From: Dermatemys mawii | Lineage: Eukaryota > Chordata > Testudines > Dermatemydidae | NCBI GenBank assembly: GCA_007922305.1 | Contig: ML677358.1 | Span: 13,223,343-13,287,342 of the forward strand | DNA length: 64,000 bases | Direction: 5' to 3' | Shown: positions 22,741-36,129 of the stretch, piece after piece | How the letters are laid out: each line of letters starts with the position of its first letter | Position numbering within the stretch: position 1 is the first letter of the stretch | Made by a program: the position numbers and the translations under genes | Notes under the pieces: model-generated | What the model was told of the DNA's origin: nothing | Databases searched by the model: none | The model's input: only the letters and a program-made list of their open reading frames with translations

Positions 22741-24841
22741 CTGAAATGTTATAAAAAGAGAATAGCTTTGCTGCATACAAGTATCCTTATTTTTTTCTAT
22801 GAACAGCTGCTTACATCTGGGTCATGTCATAGCAAAGAGGAAGAACAAATGCCAATAAGCTGAATTGTATTTTTAATGAATAATCACTTTGCACTGAAGG
22901 ACCTAGATCTTATCTGTGGAATGTTCCTGAACTAAAATGATACAGAGCAGACAGAGCAATGAAGAGCAAACATAAGCTTTTCAGCCTAATTAACTGACTA
23001 AACCATTTTATGGTAGTAATATGAGATTTGATGCTTGTACACACATGTAACAAAAAGATGACAACTGCCAAGATGGGAAGGGACAGGGAGATGAGGGGTG
23101 TGGGAAGATACAAGGTGACAATGACAAGATGATGACCAATATGATAAACAGCAGTTACAACATACCAGCTTATATAAATCAAGTCTATTTATGAAGGTGC
23201 ATATAGTATAAATAGACTGTGTCATTCGTTTATTTAGTATAATACAGCTGACACTAAAGTACGGGCATTGGCCTGGTGGCCCTTAGAGTTATCCCTTTGC
23301 ACTGCAGTGTGAGAGATCCTAGGTCTCTCCTCAAACCAGGAAGGGTTATGAGTGACTGACTTCACTTTGCAATGAAACCTTTGGTTACATTAGAGTCCCT
23401 CAGCGAAGGAGGCTGCTGTCGTGACTCACGTTCACAGGTGGAAGGAGAAGTTTTCTGTTGAAGACAGGCTGGTGGGGATATAACAGAAATGAAAATGTTC
23501 TATTAAGAGGGGGAAGTTATTTGGGACATCAATTTAAAAAACACAGTTTAAAATGCAACTGTAACATTTCTGCAAACAGGAACATGATGATTGCTTCAGA
23601 TCAAGAGAAGCAAAATCAGATGTTCTGACTCTTCACAGACCTCAATGCAAAAAACAACACTCATTTTCCCAGTGTACCAAAAAGCCCCCTCCACTTATTT
23701 GGGCTGTGAAAGCATGCTAATTGTGGGGAGGCAGGGAGGAATTCACTTTTGCAGTATCATATCAGGGATGTGTAGTTAATACTGTCTGTCTGGGCTAGAA
23801 TCCCATCACAGTTATTACATGCCAACCAGAATGTGTGCACACCATCCCCACAGAGTGACTGAACAGACTCTAGCCCAGGGCTGCAGGGTCTGAGCAGGGC
23901 TCTCCCTGCAATTTCTCCATCCAGCTGCCGCGGACAACTGTGGCGGTGGGCACAGGAACTTAATAGCATAGAGAGGGTCTTTCCTGTGCTCACAAGGCTC
24001 CCCCTACTGGCTTCGAAATACTATAGATCAGGAGGAAGAAACTGACTCAGCTGCAGATGGGTTCATTCATCAAAAGGCACATCCCTGACTCTAGGGAAAT
24101 TGCTGCTCCAAAGTACAGAGGTGCAAGAGATTCTCAGTGAAATGGTAAGATTTTTTTTTAAACATGGACAAAACATTTTTCCCTAATCTCATTCTTACAA
24201 AAGACGGAACCATTTTTGCTGAAAAGCTTTACAAAAAATTCACCCTGAAGCAGAGACCCAGCATGTAAATTTTCAGCCCAGACAACTGATTTGCCAAAGT
24301 TATAAGCAACCAAAATAGGGGTTTAAATGTTGGGCAATCTTAACTATAGGTAACACTACCTGCCCCATCTATAATGTTCACACCCACACACATAGGTACA
24401 CTATTATAAATATATACGTATATTCAGGAACATGTGTACATATACACACAGATACTATATAAATACATTTCCAAAATATAACAAAAAGATGGTAGTCTCA
24501 AAGTAATTATCCCATAATGACACTACTGTCTTTTTCAAGATAAAGTGGAGCAGACTAATAATCTTACTGAGAGAAACTTTGTCCCATAGGTGGTAACTAC
24601 AGGCACATGAAATGAGATGTGTATACTTGAGCACTAAAGCAATCAATCATTTATTTTTTAATAAAGCATCTTTACTAGGAAATGCAGCATGAAAAGGTCT
24701 GTATTAGAAGACATGTGAAGGGCCATGTATGAAGCTAAAATTTCTAGCTGTGTTTCTGCCTGATGCTAACGTAAACGATATATGGGCTAGGTTGTCAGTC
24801 TTGCTGAAGCAGTAGTATAAACTACAATCTACTGACAGGTA
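22741..24841. other. Intronic sequence, little recognised
   Basis: Positions 23255-23420 include 'gggcattggcctggtggccc' and 'gagatcctaggtctctcc', faintly tRNA-like, but not enough to call a SINE. 24380-24465 is an imperfect alternating CA/TA stretch. Nothing else identified. Confidence 0.4.
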
Positions 24842-25693
24842 CAGTAACTCCTCACTTAACATCCTCCCACTTAACGTTGTTTCAAAGTTACATCGATGCT
24901 CAAACAGGGAAAATGCTCATTTAAAGTTGTGAAATGCTCCTTTATAACGGTTGTTTGGCTGCCTGCTCTGTCCACTGCTTGTAAGATTTTGTGTAAGAGC
25001 AGCGACTTTACAAGGAAGCATTGCAAAAGTTCCTCTTCTCTGCCTCCTCTCCTTCCCTACCAGCGCTTCCCCCACTGCCAAACAGCTATTTTGCAGCACT
25101 TAGGACTTTCTGGGAGGGAGAGGAGGAGATATAGTGCTTCACCGGTCCTCCCCCTCTCTCTCCACTCTTAGGACTTTCGTGGAGGGGAGAGGAAGAGTGG
25201 AGATGCGGCAATTCCCTGCTCTTCCCCCTCGCTCCCAGTACTTCCCTGCTGCCAAACAGCTGTTTGGCGGTACTTAGGACTTTCTGGGAGGAACGGCGAG
25301 AAGCAGGGATGCGGTGTGCTCTAGAGAGGAAGTGGAGTGGGGGTGGAAAGTGGTGGGCCTGGAGTGGAGCTTGGATGGGAAGAGGTGGGCCTGGAGCATC
25401 CCCCAGCAAAGTTGCCACCTGTTCTTCTCCAGGTAAGCAGCTACTGCTGTTGCAAAGGTGCTTCCTAGCATCCTTGCCTGCAGCAAGCTGTGCCTGTGTG
25501 GGGTAAGCCAGGGGCACTTCCCAACCACAGTACGGTAGATAATGCCTTTTGTCTGGCCCCCCAAAATTTCCTTGGAACCTAACTCCCCGCATTTACATTA
25601 AATCTTATGGAAAAATTGGATTTGTTTAACATTGTTTCACTTAAAGTTGCATTTTTCAGGAACATAACTACAAAGTTAAGTGAGGAGTTACTG
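24842..25693. mobile_element. Tigger-like (pogo/Tc1-mariner) element, 852 bp
   Basis: Terminal inverted repeats cagtaactcctcacttaac and gttaagtgaggagttactg, with TA on both flanks. A second inverted pair lies further in (cgttgtttcaaagttac against 'cattgtttcacttaaagttg'). The GC-rich centre has a tandem duplication of about 175 bp: the block 'ctgccaaacagct' to 'acttaggactttctgggagg' occurs near 25075-25117 and near 25250-25292. Frames up to 168 codons inside (25086-25592 minus) show no transposase motif, so it is non-autonomous. Confidence 0.82.
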
Positions 25694-26406
25694 TATTCAT
25701 TTAGTTATAGTGAAAGATCTCTACAGGGAATGGCATTGCCGGGAGTCTGCCTGGAGGGGAAGCAGTTCAATTTAAGCAATAGATCCATCTGCTTTGCTTT
25801 CCTGTGGCTGTTCTTTTCTATTTGTTCAAGGAAATAAAATGAGCTGGATAAATTACACACATTTACTGGAGTCACTATTCACTCTATCGCTGCACTCTAA
25901 CCACTACAGACAGAGCACCTTATATGAAGAACTATTCCGTGAGAAAGACAAGAACCAGAGGCACGTTTCATAATTTTAATATGAGCTTACAGGAGTGAGT
26001 CCTTTACCACAAGACAATATAAAGAAAAAGCCCACAAGCAAAGATTGTTGCAACAAGTGTACTGGGGAGAAGCAAAGTGTGATACCTTAGTCCAATAAAC
26101 AGTAAGCTATACTTTTTTAAATGTCCAAAATGCCACATATTGCAACAAATGGTATTTCTACACTTCATGTGATCCTAAAGTCATATCTGTAGCATGCAGA
26201 GAGGAGGTTTGGAAGAATTCCTGCAGGCTAGTATAGCTGGAGAGATTACTCTGATTTCCAGTTCTGGGGGGGAAAAAAAGAGAAAGATCTGGTAAAGTGA
26301 AGGGAAGGTGAGGACTTGAGAAAACTGAAAAAAGAGAAAGCGTCACTCACTGCTGGGTTATAGAGAGTGTCATGGAAGGCTATCGTAGCGAGAGACTGTT
26401 TGCTAT

Positions 26407-26453
26407 TGTGTGCTCATCTGGTCAATGCCACTGTGTGCTCATCTAGTCAATGC
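26407..26453 (+). repeat. 25-bp tandem duplication
   Basis: Two copies of tgtgtgctcatctrgtcaat followed by gc, spaced 25 bp. Confidence 0.8.
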
Positions 26454-26907
26454 TTAAAAAGAGCTGATTACTGAAAATTCTGAAGGTCTGATGTAGTCCT
26501 AATACATGACCACTGTTTGAGTAGAGGGGAAAGAAATGTATACAATTAGATTTCCATCTGTTTTCAAAGTGAATACAGAAAAAGTACATATTGTAGTCTT
26601 GTGAGTATTAACATCTAGGTGGAGTTATCACATGCAAAGAGTTTGTGTGAGAACTAGAAATGAGGATTTCTATTCCAGTAATGGGAAAAGTGCAAGATGT
26701 TTTCTGCAAATATTGGTTTAAATTTGTAAATGAAATTTCTTGGCAAATTTCTTGGCAGAAATGTTGGCCAAAAGAGGGATTTTTTTTAGCAAATATTGCA
26801 GAATATTCATACAAAGCAAATTTTGAATATTAATCATAATTATTTAAAATAAAAAACTCTGTACTGAGAGTTACACTCATTCACCCAGGGAACAGAAATA
26901 TATAAAC

Positions 26908-27597
26908 TGTGATGGAGTCAGACCAGAAGGATATAGGAGAGTGCTGGAAGGCAGGTACATTAGTCTCAGGGTGTGCAGGTCCCTGTTCCCTGGAAAGGCT
27001 ACTCCAGGCCAATCAAGACACCTGGGGACAATTAAGAACCTTCTAGAAAGGAGTAGAAACAGCTAGCCTGATTGGGACACCTGAAGCCAATCAGGGACTG
27101 GCTGAAACCAGATAAAAACCTCCCAGTTAGTCAGGTGGGCTGTGGGTGTCAGGAGCGGTGGAAGGTGAGACTGAGTGGTGGACAACATATCATACAGAAG
27201 GAAGGAGGCCCTGAGGTGAGGGTGAAGTGGAGTTTGAAGAAGCGGGGACTGCTGTGGGGAAGTAGCCCAGGGAATTGTATTGTGTTTTGTGGATGAAAGG
27301 TCAGCCATCTTAGCTGATACTATTAGGGTCCCTGGGCTGGAGCCCAGAGTAGAGGGTGGGCCTGGGCCCCCCCCTTTCTGCCTCCCCTAATTAGTCTCTG
27401 AGATTGGGAGACAATAGAGACTGTGCCAGGAAGGATAGCTTCTCCTCACTGGTTTGTGATGAAAATGGCTCAATAGGCTGTGACCTTGTCTTCAGAGAGA
27501 GAAGGGCTCCGTGGAGGGTCACAGTGAGCCGCTGAGGCTAGTAAAAATCCGCCAGGAAATGCAGGATCCACGAAGATAAGGACAGAGCTTTGTCACA
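26908..27597 (+). mobile_element. Solo LTR (690 bp) with 4-bp target duplication
   Basis: Begins tgtgatggagtcagacc and ends gagctttgtcaca, so it has TGTGA/TCACA ends, and is flanked by AAAC on both sides. The interior has a TATA-like 'cagataaaaacctccc'. Length and ends fit a retrotransposon LTR. No internal coding region, primer-binding site or second LTR is adjacent, so it is a solo LTR left by recombination. Whether it is of Gypsy or endogenous-retrovirus type cannot be told from the LTR alone. The orientation is inferred from the TATA-like box. Confidence 0.78.
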
Positions 27598-28540
27598 AAA
27601 CATATATGTTTACATAAACATGTAAGCAAGCAGTTTAAATTCTGAGTACCAAATACTGCTTGTGATCTAGCTACATCCCAAGAGTTGTTGGCTGAAATTA
27701 TTTGGTGAATTATTTTGAACAACATATAAATTCAAGCAAACCATGGTCTACTTGCACATAATTACAAATAAGAAAAGGGTGACATTCATAACATGAATTA
27801 TTCACTCAATTCTAATTTCCAATTTATTTGCTAAATCCTATTGTATGGGGAATAGTTCAACAATTTATAAAATATACTAAACATCGTGCAATGAAATCTT
27901 GGAAACATTTCACAGGAAGGTCAGTCATAGCAACTATCTATTCTGCATCTGAAATGTCTGTTTTCGTGCGAATGGAGAATATGCTTTCACGTCTACAGTT
28001 TAAAAGGACCTACCTCTTTAAGGATCTTGATGCTGGATCCTCCAACATCTGAATTGTGAACTCTGTTATTCAAGAGAAACTAAAGAGATCTAACCATGAC
28101 CTACTGTCCTACTTCAAGATATATTAGTAGTTTTAAAAGCTGCAGTCCTTGTCGCTACGGCATTTAACTGATATACTTCTCAAGATAAAGTCCTTGATCG
28201 TAAGCCTTCTACCTTGCCATGTGTAAGGGTGACTGGGATAGAGTGAACTTTTCATATCCTGATACTCCATCTGCTGACTGACATTGCTTCCTCCTTCGCT
28301 CTGATCTGACCTGGAAGCAGTCTATGGACCCCAGAAGCAGCAACTCATTTAGTTCCCTTTGATATGGCTGTAATGATAAACCCCAGAGCAATTTATGCAC
28401 AAAAATCCTGCGGTGAAGACAGGCATTCCAAACATCTCCACTGACCACTACTTGGGGGAAAACAACATGCTGACATCTGGCTGTGTAAGTCATTACCTCC
28501 AGAATGGTAGCTACTACAGGTGAAGAATCTGAATATTATG

Positions 28541-28870
28541 GATATTTTGTCATGGTTATTTTTAGTTTAAGTCACAGACAGGTCGCAGGCAATAAACTAA
28601 AATTCAAGGGAGCCTTCAACCTGTCTGTGACTTTTATTTAAAAAAGGAGGGGGGAGAAGGGGGAGATTGACAGGGAGATGGATGACTGAAGCCTAAGCCA
28701 GACTACTCAGGGCCAAGGGCTCAGCGCTCCGGGGCCTCTACTGGCTGAGAGCTCTGGCCTACTGCCCCAGGCATGGAGCTGGAGCTGAAGCTGAAGGGAA
28801 AATGTCTCAGAGGTCTCTGAAAGTCATGGAATCCGTGACTTCCATGATCTCCATGACAAAATTTTATCCT
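28541..28870. mobile_element. DNA transposon relic with nested inverted repeats
   Basis: Ends gatattttgtcatgg and ccatgacaaaattttatcc are inverted complements with few changes. Inside, gtcacagacaggt pairs with acctgtctgtgac, and 'gtcatggaatccgtgac' resembles a further arm. The family is one I associate with reptile genomes; class uncertain. Confidence 0.6.
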
Positions 28871-30309
28871 TAATTATGGAAGACATGATGCCACTATCAT
28901 AATCAAATACTGGGGGCCAAATTCTTGGTCCCTTGCAGGCTGCTTTGTGCTACTCTAACAAGGCAAAGCTGTCTTAAAATTTGCTTATGTTTATAAGATG
29001 GAGATTACACCTTACATCATCCCTTCTTCTAAAGCACCTGTTTAAAGGACATGCTGGAGTCAAACGAGCACGGCCAGTATAGGCTGCACTTCATCAGCAT
29101 CCTTCAGCGACTTTAGTCCCATGAGTGCTGCTAAACTAGAGTAGCCTTAATGCTGGGAGCCAGATCTGCTCCTTGTGGTAAGGTGATGTAAAGCCATCTT
29201 TACCCTTACCTGTCAGGGCCAGTGCTAAGCACAGTTTTGCCAGACCCAAACAGTGGGGCCCTGTGTTTGTCATCTCAACAATGTAAGGACTCGGTTTCCA
29301 ATTAGTCTGATTTCTCTGAAAAAAACAAAACAAAACCCACAGTTCTTCTAACCGAAGACTGATAAATTACTACAGGGTCTTTTCCTAGTTTCTATTTTAA
29401 AATATTACAAACTCCATTTCCCTGCTTTGGTACACAAGAAAATGCATCATTTTACTGGCAGCCAAATGGCCAGACTGTGGTCTTCAGAAAATAATTTGGC
29501 AGATACTGCTGCAAAGTGTCTCAATTTGGTCTAGTATTAAGTTAAATAAGATGTCTCAGATATCTTTCATGACAGTCATCTGGCATGGTCTCTTCCAAAT
29601 GCACTGTGAGGTCTGTGTTTATGAAAGCTAATGTGCCATTGTAACTAGCATATGTCATGGAATTGCAAATCAGTACATTACTGTATCAATCACAACCCTG
29701 AGGATAAAAGATACCGTATGTTACCAGAAGGCAAAATAACACTTCGCTAGACAAGCCTGTAAATCACTGGGAATCTGAATGCATGTTGTTCTGCCATCAC
29801 TTAGATGTCTGCTAGGTCAGTTCAGTGGTAACTGAACTAGAAGGAGTGCCTTATATGCAGATTTACAGTACTTCAATATTTTTTGCACAATCTTAGAGAT
29901 ATTGTCAAAAACTTACTGACATTTCACAAGATCCTTTGGCAGTGAACATCTTCCTTTATACCCAGATCCATGCTTATTCCATGATAAGCAAAGACAGAGG
30001 TTGATTCAATGTTTTTTATAGCCTCAGCACTAATTAGGCTGGCACAAAAGGGCCATAGATTTTTTGAATCTCCTCCCCTTAACCCCTCAGCCCAGGTGGC
30101 TTCTGCAATGCTTCTGCAAAACCCCTGAGCATTCTGAGGCAGCTTGGAGGTAGAGTAGCAGGGAACTGATTGAGGGAAGAATGGGGGTGTGGCTGGGGCA
30201 GATCTGCATTCTAGTTTTTCCTACACCCATGTGTAGTGACCAAAATGCTGTCAAAGGAGACAGAAGTAGAAGAAAGCAGAGAATGGACAGGTAGCTCTGA
30301 GAGCTGGCT
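28871..30309. other. Intronic sequence, nothing firm
   Basis: Begins with 'gggggccaaattcttggtcc', possibly the left arm of a short palindromic MITE without its partner. Nothing else recognised. Confidence 0.35.
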
Positions 30310-30565
30310 GGGAAGTAATTTTTCTTCTCTTCAAAAATTTTCTAAGAAAATGAAAAAATATTTAAAATTTTTTTTAAATAAATCAGTATTTAGGTCTTTG
30401 TTTAAAACAAAATAGTATTTAGTTTTACTTTTTTAATGAAAGCTTGAACATATTTATGAAAACAGACATTTTTCATGTACATTTACTTGAAAAGCTGTTT
30501 TGTTTTGTTTTTTAAAAACAAAAGAAGGTTGGATTAAATTTTTTCAATTAGCTCTAGGGGCTATA
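30310..30565. repeat. AT-rich inverted-repeat element, further copy
   Basis: 'ctcttcaaaaattttctaag' on the left and 'ggattaaattttttcaatta' plus 'gctctagg' on the right. Similar in composition and ends to 20455-20835. Confidence 0.45.
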
Positions 30566-33500
30566 TAACAACATCTGCCATGAGTTGCAGCCAAGGAGCA
30601 TGGCTAGAATAATGGAGGAGTAGTCAAAGGACCTGCGGGACATGGCACAGTGTCATCTCAAGTTAGCATAACTTACCATATAATACAATACATGCCACAA
30701 GTTACTGCTGCTCTGAGTAGCTCAAAATACTCCTTTGGGGCTTTTACACAAGGCAGGGATAGTAAGGTCAGGGATGTGGGGGCAGCCAACAGAGGCCTGG
30801 CAGTGTAGAAGATCTATATGCTATGGGAGGTGTGGAGGTCAGTGTGCCCAGGCCAAGATCCATTGTAAAAAGCCCCATTCCTCTGGATCCTTGCTTTCCA
30901 CTGGAAGTGGAAGCCATGGGACAGATCCTTACTTGGGTTATATCATTACAACCCATGGGCGTCAACGGAGCCATGACTATTTACACAAGTTGATTTAGCC
31001 TCATGTCTCCAGCTGTTCCACTCTGTGCTAGCCCAGCCTCCCACAAGAGAGAATGCACTGGGTCACCCGGAAGCTGCAATTTGGCTGAGGTGAATTATCT
31101 ACCTTCTTATGTACAAAAGGGACAATACAGCATGAAGGCAGATGACACAAAATGGCAAGAAGGAGAGAGGAAAACAATGGGGAAGTAGCAAAGAGAAGGG
31201 AGATGGAAGCAGAAGGAAAGCAGCATGGAAGAGGACAACGTAGCCTATAGTAACAGGGAGAAGCACAGAGATCTGACAGAAGGGATGGAGTGGCAGGGAG
31301 GAGAATGGAGTTCATGTTTAATTGAAAAGGAAGAATTCACAGCCCGTCACAAAGGGTTTGCAACCCATCAGCCACTGATGGATTGCACATGGATTTTTAA
31401 AAGAGAGATTTACATAGTAGAAAACAAACTGATGAAAAATCACCATGCATAACCAAGAATTCCATTCCAAGTTCTCTCTCCCTACTACGTGTATGCCTTC
31501 AAGATAAAAAAGGAGTCAAACCCAATACTGCATTCTTTGTGCAATCTGAGATACTTAAAATTGTCTGAGTGCAGCTACACGATACATCCAACGAAAGTGG
31601 CTTGCAACCAGTGAAAAGTCACGTGCAGCCGCAGAAATGTATTTTTAAGATGAACAGACAGAACGGATTTTTATGTTATTTTAATGTATACATATGAGTA
31701 CATAAAGGATATCTAAATTCTAAGCAGCAGTATGAAGTATCACAGCCAGCTGACTGAAAAAGTGATACTGCTGTTGGCTCTAAAGACCTGCTCATCTAAC
31801 CTCTGCCAGGAGCTTTAAAAGATAGCAACAGAAGGCAAGATGAGGGGATACAAAAAATAAAAAGGAGAAAGCTACCATTTAAATTTAAACCACATGCGGC
31901 ATGCCACGTATAAGTAACACATGCTCCAGTAACGGGTATATTTGAAGAAAATATCTGCATTCTAATGGCAGTCGGAGTTCAGTCTTCTCCATAGTTATGA
32001 GTCTCCAATTTGTGCAGTATCTTTTTTGCTTGACATTAATACACGATGGCTTACCTTTTAAATTTAAGACAGTGGGATAGAATATACCTATAGCTGAGCT
32101 TTAGTTATCTAGGTCAACCAATATACAGTGGAAACTGAGATTCCATGGAAAACTTCAGATACCAGAGAACACATCCTCATCCCCCATTCTGCCTGCTTTG
32201 CACTGCCTGATGGGGCAACGGAGGATTCTCATAACAGACACATCTCTGGCCCCACCAACTGGCCAATTACAACTGTCTAAAAAAATAACTAAATTGGCAC
32301 TAATCCACAGAGCATTTAACAAACTGGCCACAAAAACAGTTCAGCATGGAAGAGAAAAAAAAAAGTAGGGATTCTGGAATAATTTATGGAATTTAAAAAC
32401 AACTCTTGTAACCTGGACGATATAGCTCCCATTACAATAAATCTTTAGACATGAAGTATTGACAGAGGAACCAAAGTCAAAGTGACAAATTCCACAAACA
32501 GCAGTGCACTAAATCAGGTTGAAGGGATCTACTTGGGACCCAGTTTTGTGGTCCTTGCATCTTTTACTTTTTGTGGAGGTCAATAATTTACCTAGAATCT
32601 AATGTAAAAGACCTGTCCATGAGTAACTTTACCCACATCAAGAGTCCCATTGGACTCAGTAGGAATTTGATTTTAGGAAAGAAAGAGTATTCATGGAAAT
32701 TTTTTGCATTATTCATTCAACTCTATTAAAGTCTAGACCACAAGAGCAAAGACTATCACCAACCAACTTTATGCAAGATGATGCAAACCCTACAGAGTGA
32801 GTGGTGTCAGAGAGAAGAACCTACCATTCATGATAGTGATCCCAAATAGACATGCACCCAACTTGAGAGATGCTATTTCTGCAGCTATTTTAAAACCACA
32901 ATTGCGCATAGCAACAATAAAGAAAAGAGATCTCAAAATATTTGTAAGGGGAAGACATAATTGGAAGTTGGCTCAGGCTCTTTGAGTGGCTTGGGAAAAA
33001 TGTAACTTACAGTGCAATCCAGTGCCAAGAAGGGTAGATAGTACAGGCATCAGTTTTGTTGCCAGACATTAACAGAACAGCCCCACCACTGTTTATCTAC
33101 TATATTAAATGTAGCAATTTTAAAGAAAGCTTAAAATGAATTTTTGTTGGCAACTCGAGCCTGTCAAGCTGCTTCTCTAATTAGGCAGTTCACTTCAGAT
33201 AGTTTGTCATTTATTTGGTAGTAAACTGGATTCCAGATGCAGTTGTTGAGGAAGGATAAATATAAATAAACTGAGCATGGTCACATGTACAGTATCTCTT
33301 TAATAAGTACTGAAGTATTGAAGTACTGTAAATGTTCAATGCTCCTTTGTTTTTAACCAGCTCTAATCTATTTAAGCAACCCTTCTCTCTCAGAGGCCTG
33401 GACATTGCTAGCTGAAGACTCCCAGAATTCCTTAAATGAATCTAAAATCTACAATGCCACTCAAGTTAAGACTATTTGGAATAAGCATACTTCAGTTCCC

Positions 33501-33639
33501 TGTTCTTGGATTGAAAAAGTTAGTTAAAACATTAATCTATTGCTGGTAAAATAGTCTAGTAAGAACATCCATATTTACATAAGACTACCTAAAAATATAA
33601 GGGCTATAAAGCATCATGCTCCAGGGCATTAAAAAAAAT
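30566..33639. other. Intronic sequence, little recognised
   Basis: Positions 30925-30985 carry 'acagatccttacttggg' and 'gtcaacggagccatgac', a weak match to the palindromic MITE type of 10251-10320. 32625-32670 (gagtaactttacccacatc, then 'agagtcccattggactcag') is another weak member. No exon identified. Confidence 0.35.
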
Positions 33640-33790
33640 CATTGCCTGGCGTTCGGAAGAAATTTTCCATAGGGCAGATTACTATGTAATTGTTTACTGT
33701 AACTTTCTTGTACCTTGCTCTGAAGCATCTGGCTCTGGCCACTTTCAGAGACAAGACAACTGATCTGAATTGGTATGATAATTCCTATAT
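33640..33790 (+). mobile_element. CR1 LINE tail fragment
   Basis: 'tgctctgaagcatctggctc' and 'tggccactttcagagacaag' match the tails at 16920-16990 and 50880-50920. Confidence 0.7.
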
Positions 33791-35771
33791 TCTTAATCTG
33801 ACAACCTACAACTACGCTGTCTCACAGAACAACTCGATCCATTCAGTGGAAAAAGACTGTCATACTGAGCAGTATAATATAGGATCTTGTTCTGCAGCTG
33901 TATTTCTTCAAGAAAGAGGAGAATGTAACGCTAGTGCTTTTTGTGGAGGAGCTATAAAAATAAAGCTCCGTATACTGTGAGTTTGCGAAGTAATTCTAAG
34001 TTTCTACCAGCACTATTCCTTTTATCGGAACTGTTATGTACCATCAAAATTAAATTAACCTGGAGCCAGTTAGAAGCTGACCTTTATGAAAATAAGTTTT
34101 ATTTTCTTTAAACGCACATAATTCTACCATCTTGTGATGCATAAAACATGCACTCTATATATTTTAAGAGATATTAATTCAAATTAACGCAGTACTACAC
34201 AAATGCTATATATTACTTTTTGTTTTTACAGATGCACTTGATTTTCAAATTCAAAGACAAAATAATGCAACCCTATAAAGGGAAATAGGTTTACAGGCAA
34301 AACGTATGTATGCGAGTATGAAAGATAAAATAAGGCAGGCTTGCTGAAAGTATTTCCCCATTTCTTTAGGGCAAACAGAATTAATATTATGAAAGTAATA
34401 TGTGCAGTTTGAAAACATCTGAATGACTGAAAAAAGTTTCCTGTTTACATAAATTAATATTGGAGATGCCTTTTCAAGGCTTGAGGTCAGCAAGTTATTC
34501 ACAAATTCCATGTGATTCACAAATCCCTTTCAAACTGACCAGAGAAGAGAACTTAGCATATCAGATCAGATATGTGGCCCATCAAATCCAGTATTTTGCT
34601 TCCATCAGTGGCAAGTACCTTGTAGGGAAAAAAGCCATCAAACCCTGAGCGATTGAAATCCCTTTTCCTTGCTGTTTTTCCAACCCACCCCTACTAAAGG
34701 AACACATGATGGGATTGCTCTGTTACTTTCTAGTGAGAAAAAACTTTGGAAAAAATATATAGTGAGCAGCACTATAAAGAACTATAGCACTGTAAGGATA
34801 TCACCTTAAATGTACATCACTACCATACATTAGGAGGGCAATTCTCCTGTAACAGATGGCAAAATATCTGTCCTGTTGGATGGTTAGTGGTAACAACCAT
34901 CCCACTCCCATCCTTGTGGTTAGAACAGCAGTGGGAATAGAATAGAATTTATAGATGTTAAATAATATAGGTGACACCTATCCAAAAGGTTTTTAAAATG
35001 GTGAGGTGGGAGGATCGTTGAGGAGTGGAATGATGTCTGCTGTAGGGAACTCCTTAAGCCTTAGGGTCCATGCTCCTAGAAGAAAGGAAACATGTCCATC
35101 TCCACTGCATTCTCCAGCCCCATGCACTCTGTGAAAACTAGGTAGACAAATGCCCTATAAGTCTCAGAGATCAGTTCTCAGCTGGCACAGCCTGGGAGAT
35201 GGGCAAAGGGTGCTTAGAACAATCTCAGCTTCTTGCTCCCAGACCATCCCAGGCACATCCGACACCAAGGGCTGCAAGCAAGGGTGGCGGAAAGCCAGCT
35301 ATGCCCCACACTGAGAAAGTCCTCTGCTGGCTGGCAGAGCCAGCTTTACAGCCCCTTTGCACTGTCCAAACACTCTGTAACAAGATCTGATCAAATCTCC
35401 GGAGAATCACAAATATAGGAATTTTCCTTGGAAAAGGAAAATTCCCAGGGGTAATTCAGAAACATTGTCTCTCTCAAAAATCCATCCAAACAACGTCCCC
35501 AATATCGAGGCTTATTATCAGGCTTGCCTACTTCAAGCCATTAGGATACAACAATCCATACAGACATTTGTTATGATTGGACCAAGAAATTCACCTAGAA
35601 ATTGTCATTAACAAAATTCCACAGGTAAGTAAAACATCCCACAACCAGGGGGTTATTAATGCCTATCATTAAGAGTAACAATAAAAGCATGAGAGAATAT
35701 CCCTCAAATACACCCCTTCCCTTGTCCCAATCAAACGGATCATGAAACATGCAGAATGTAACCCACAAAGG
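33791..35771. other. Intronic sequence, nothing recognised
   Basis: No exon, RNA gene or repeat family identified. Short open frames in 34251-34648 and 35199-35418 overlap on both strands. Confidence 0.35.
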
Positions 35772-35954
35772 CAGGGCCGGCTCTACCTTTTTCGCCCCTG
35801 AAAGTAAGAAAAAAAAAAAGAAAAGTTGGTGAACTGCTGAAGAAAAAAAAATAGGGGGGGAGCCCGAATTGTGCTGCTCCCAGAGTGATGCCACCTCTTA
35901 CAATGTGCTGTCCCAGGCACGTGCTTCCTCAGCTGGTACCTGGCGTGGGCCCTG
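35772..35954. mobile_element. hAT non-autonomous element (183 bp) with 8-bp target duplication
   Basis: Starts cagggccggctctacc and ends 'ggcgtgggccctg'. Flanks cacaaagg and cactaagg form an 8-bp duplication with one change. Confidence 0.85.
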
Positions 35955-36129
35955 CACTAAGGGAAGTGGGAAGTTTAATTGCTTGGGAATTTAACTGAAA
36001 TTCAGACACTCAGCCGTTTAGATGGAGAAATGGTTTTATATCTTCCAAGAAATTAAAAGACATTTAATTTCTCATCTTAGTCATTTTTTTTTTAGTTCCA
36101 GCAGGCCAGGCTTTATGCCATTCAAACAT

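Noticed and set aside
23245..23420. tRNA-like text, considered as a SINE head or tRNA gene
   Set aside because: No cloverleaf and no clear box A/box B spacing.
25086..25592. 168-codon minus-strand frame, longest in the window
   Set aside because: Lies wholly within the GC-rich centre of the Tigger-like element, overlaps frames on both strands and lacks transposase motifs.
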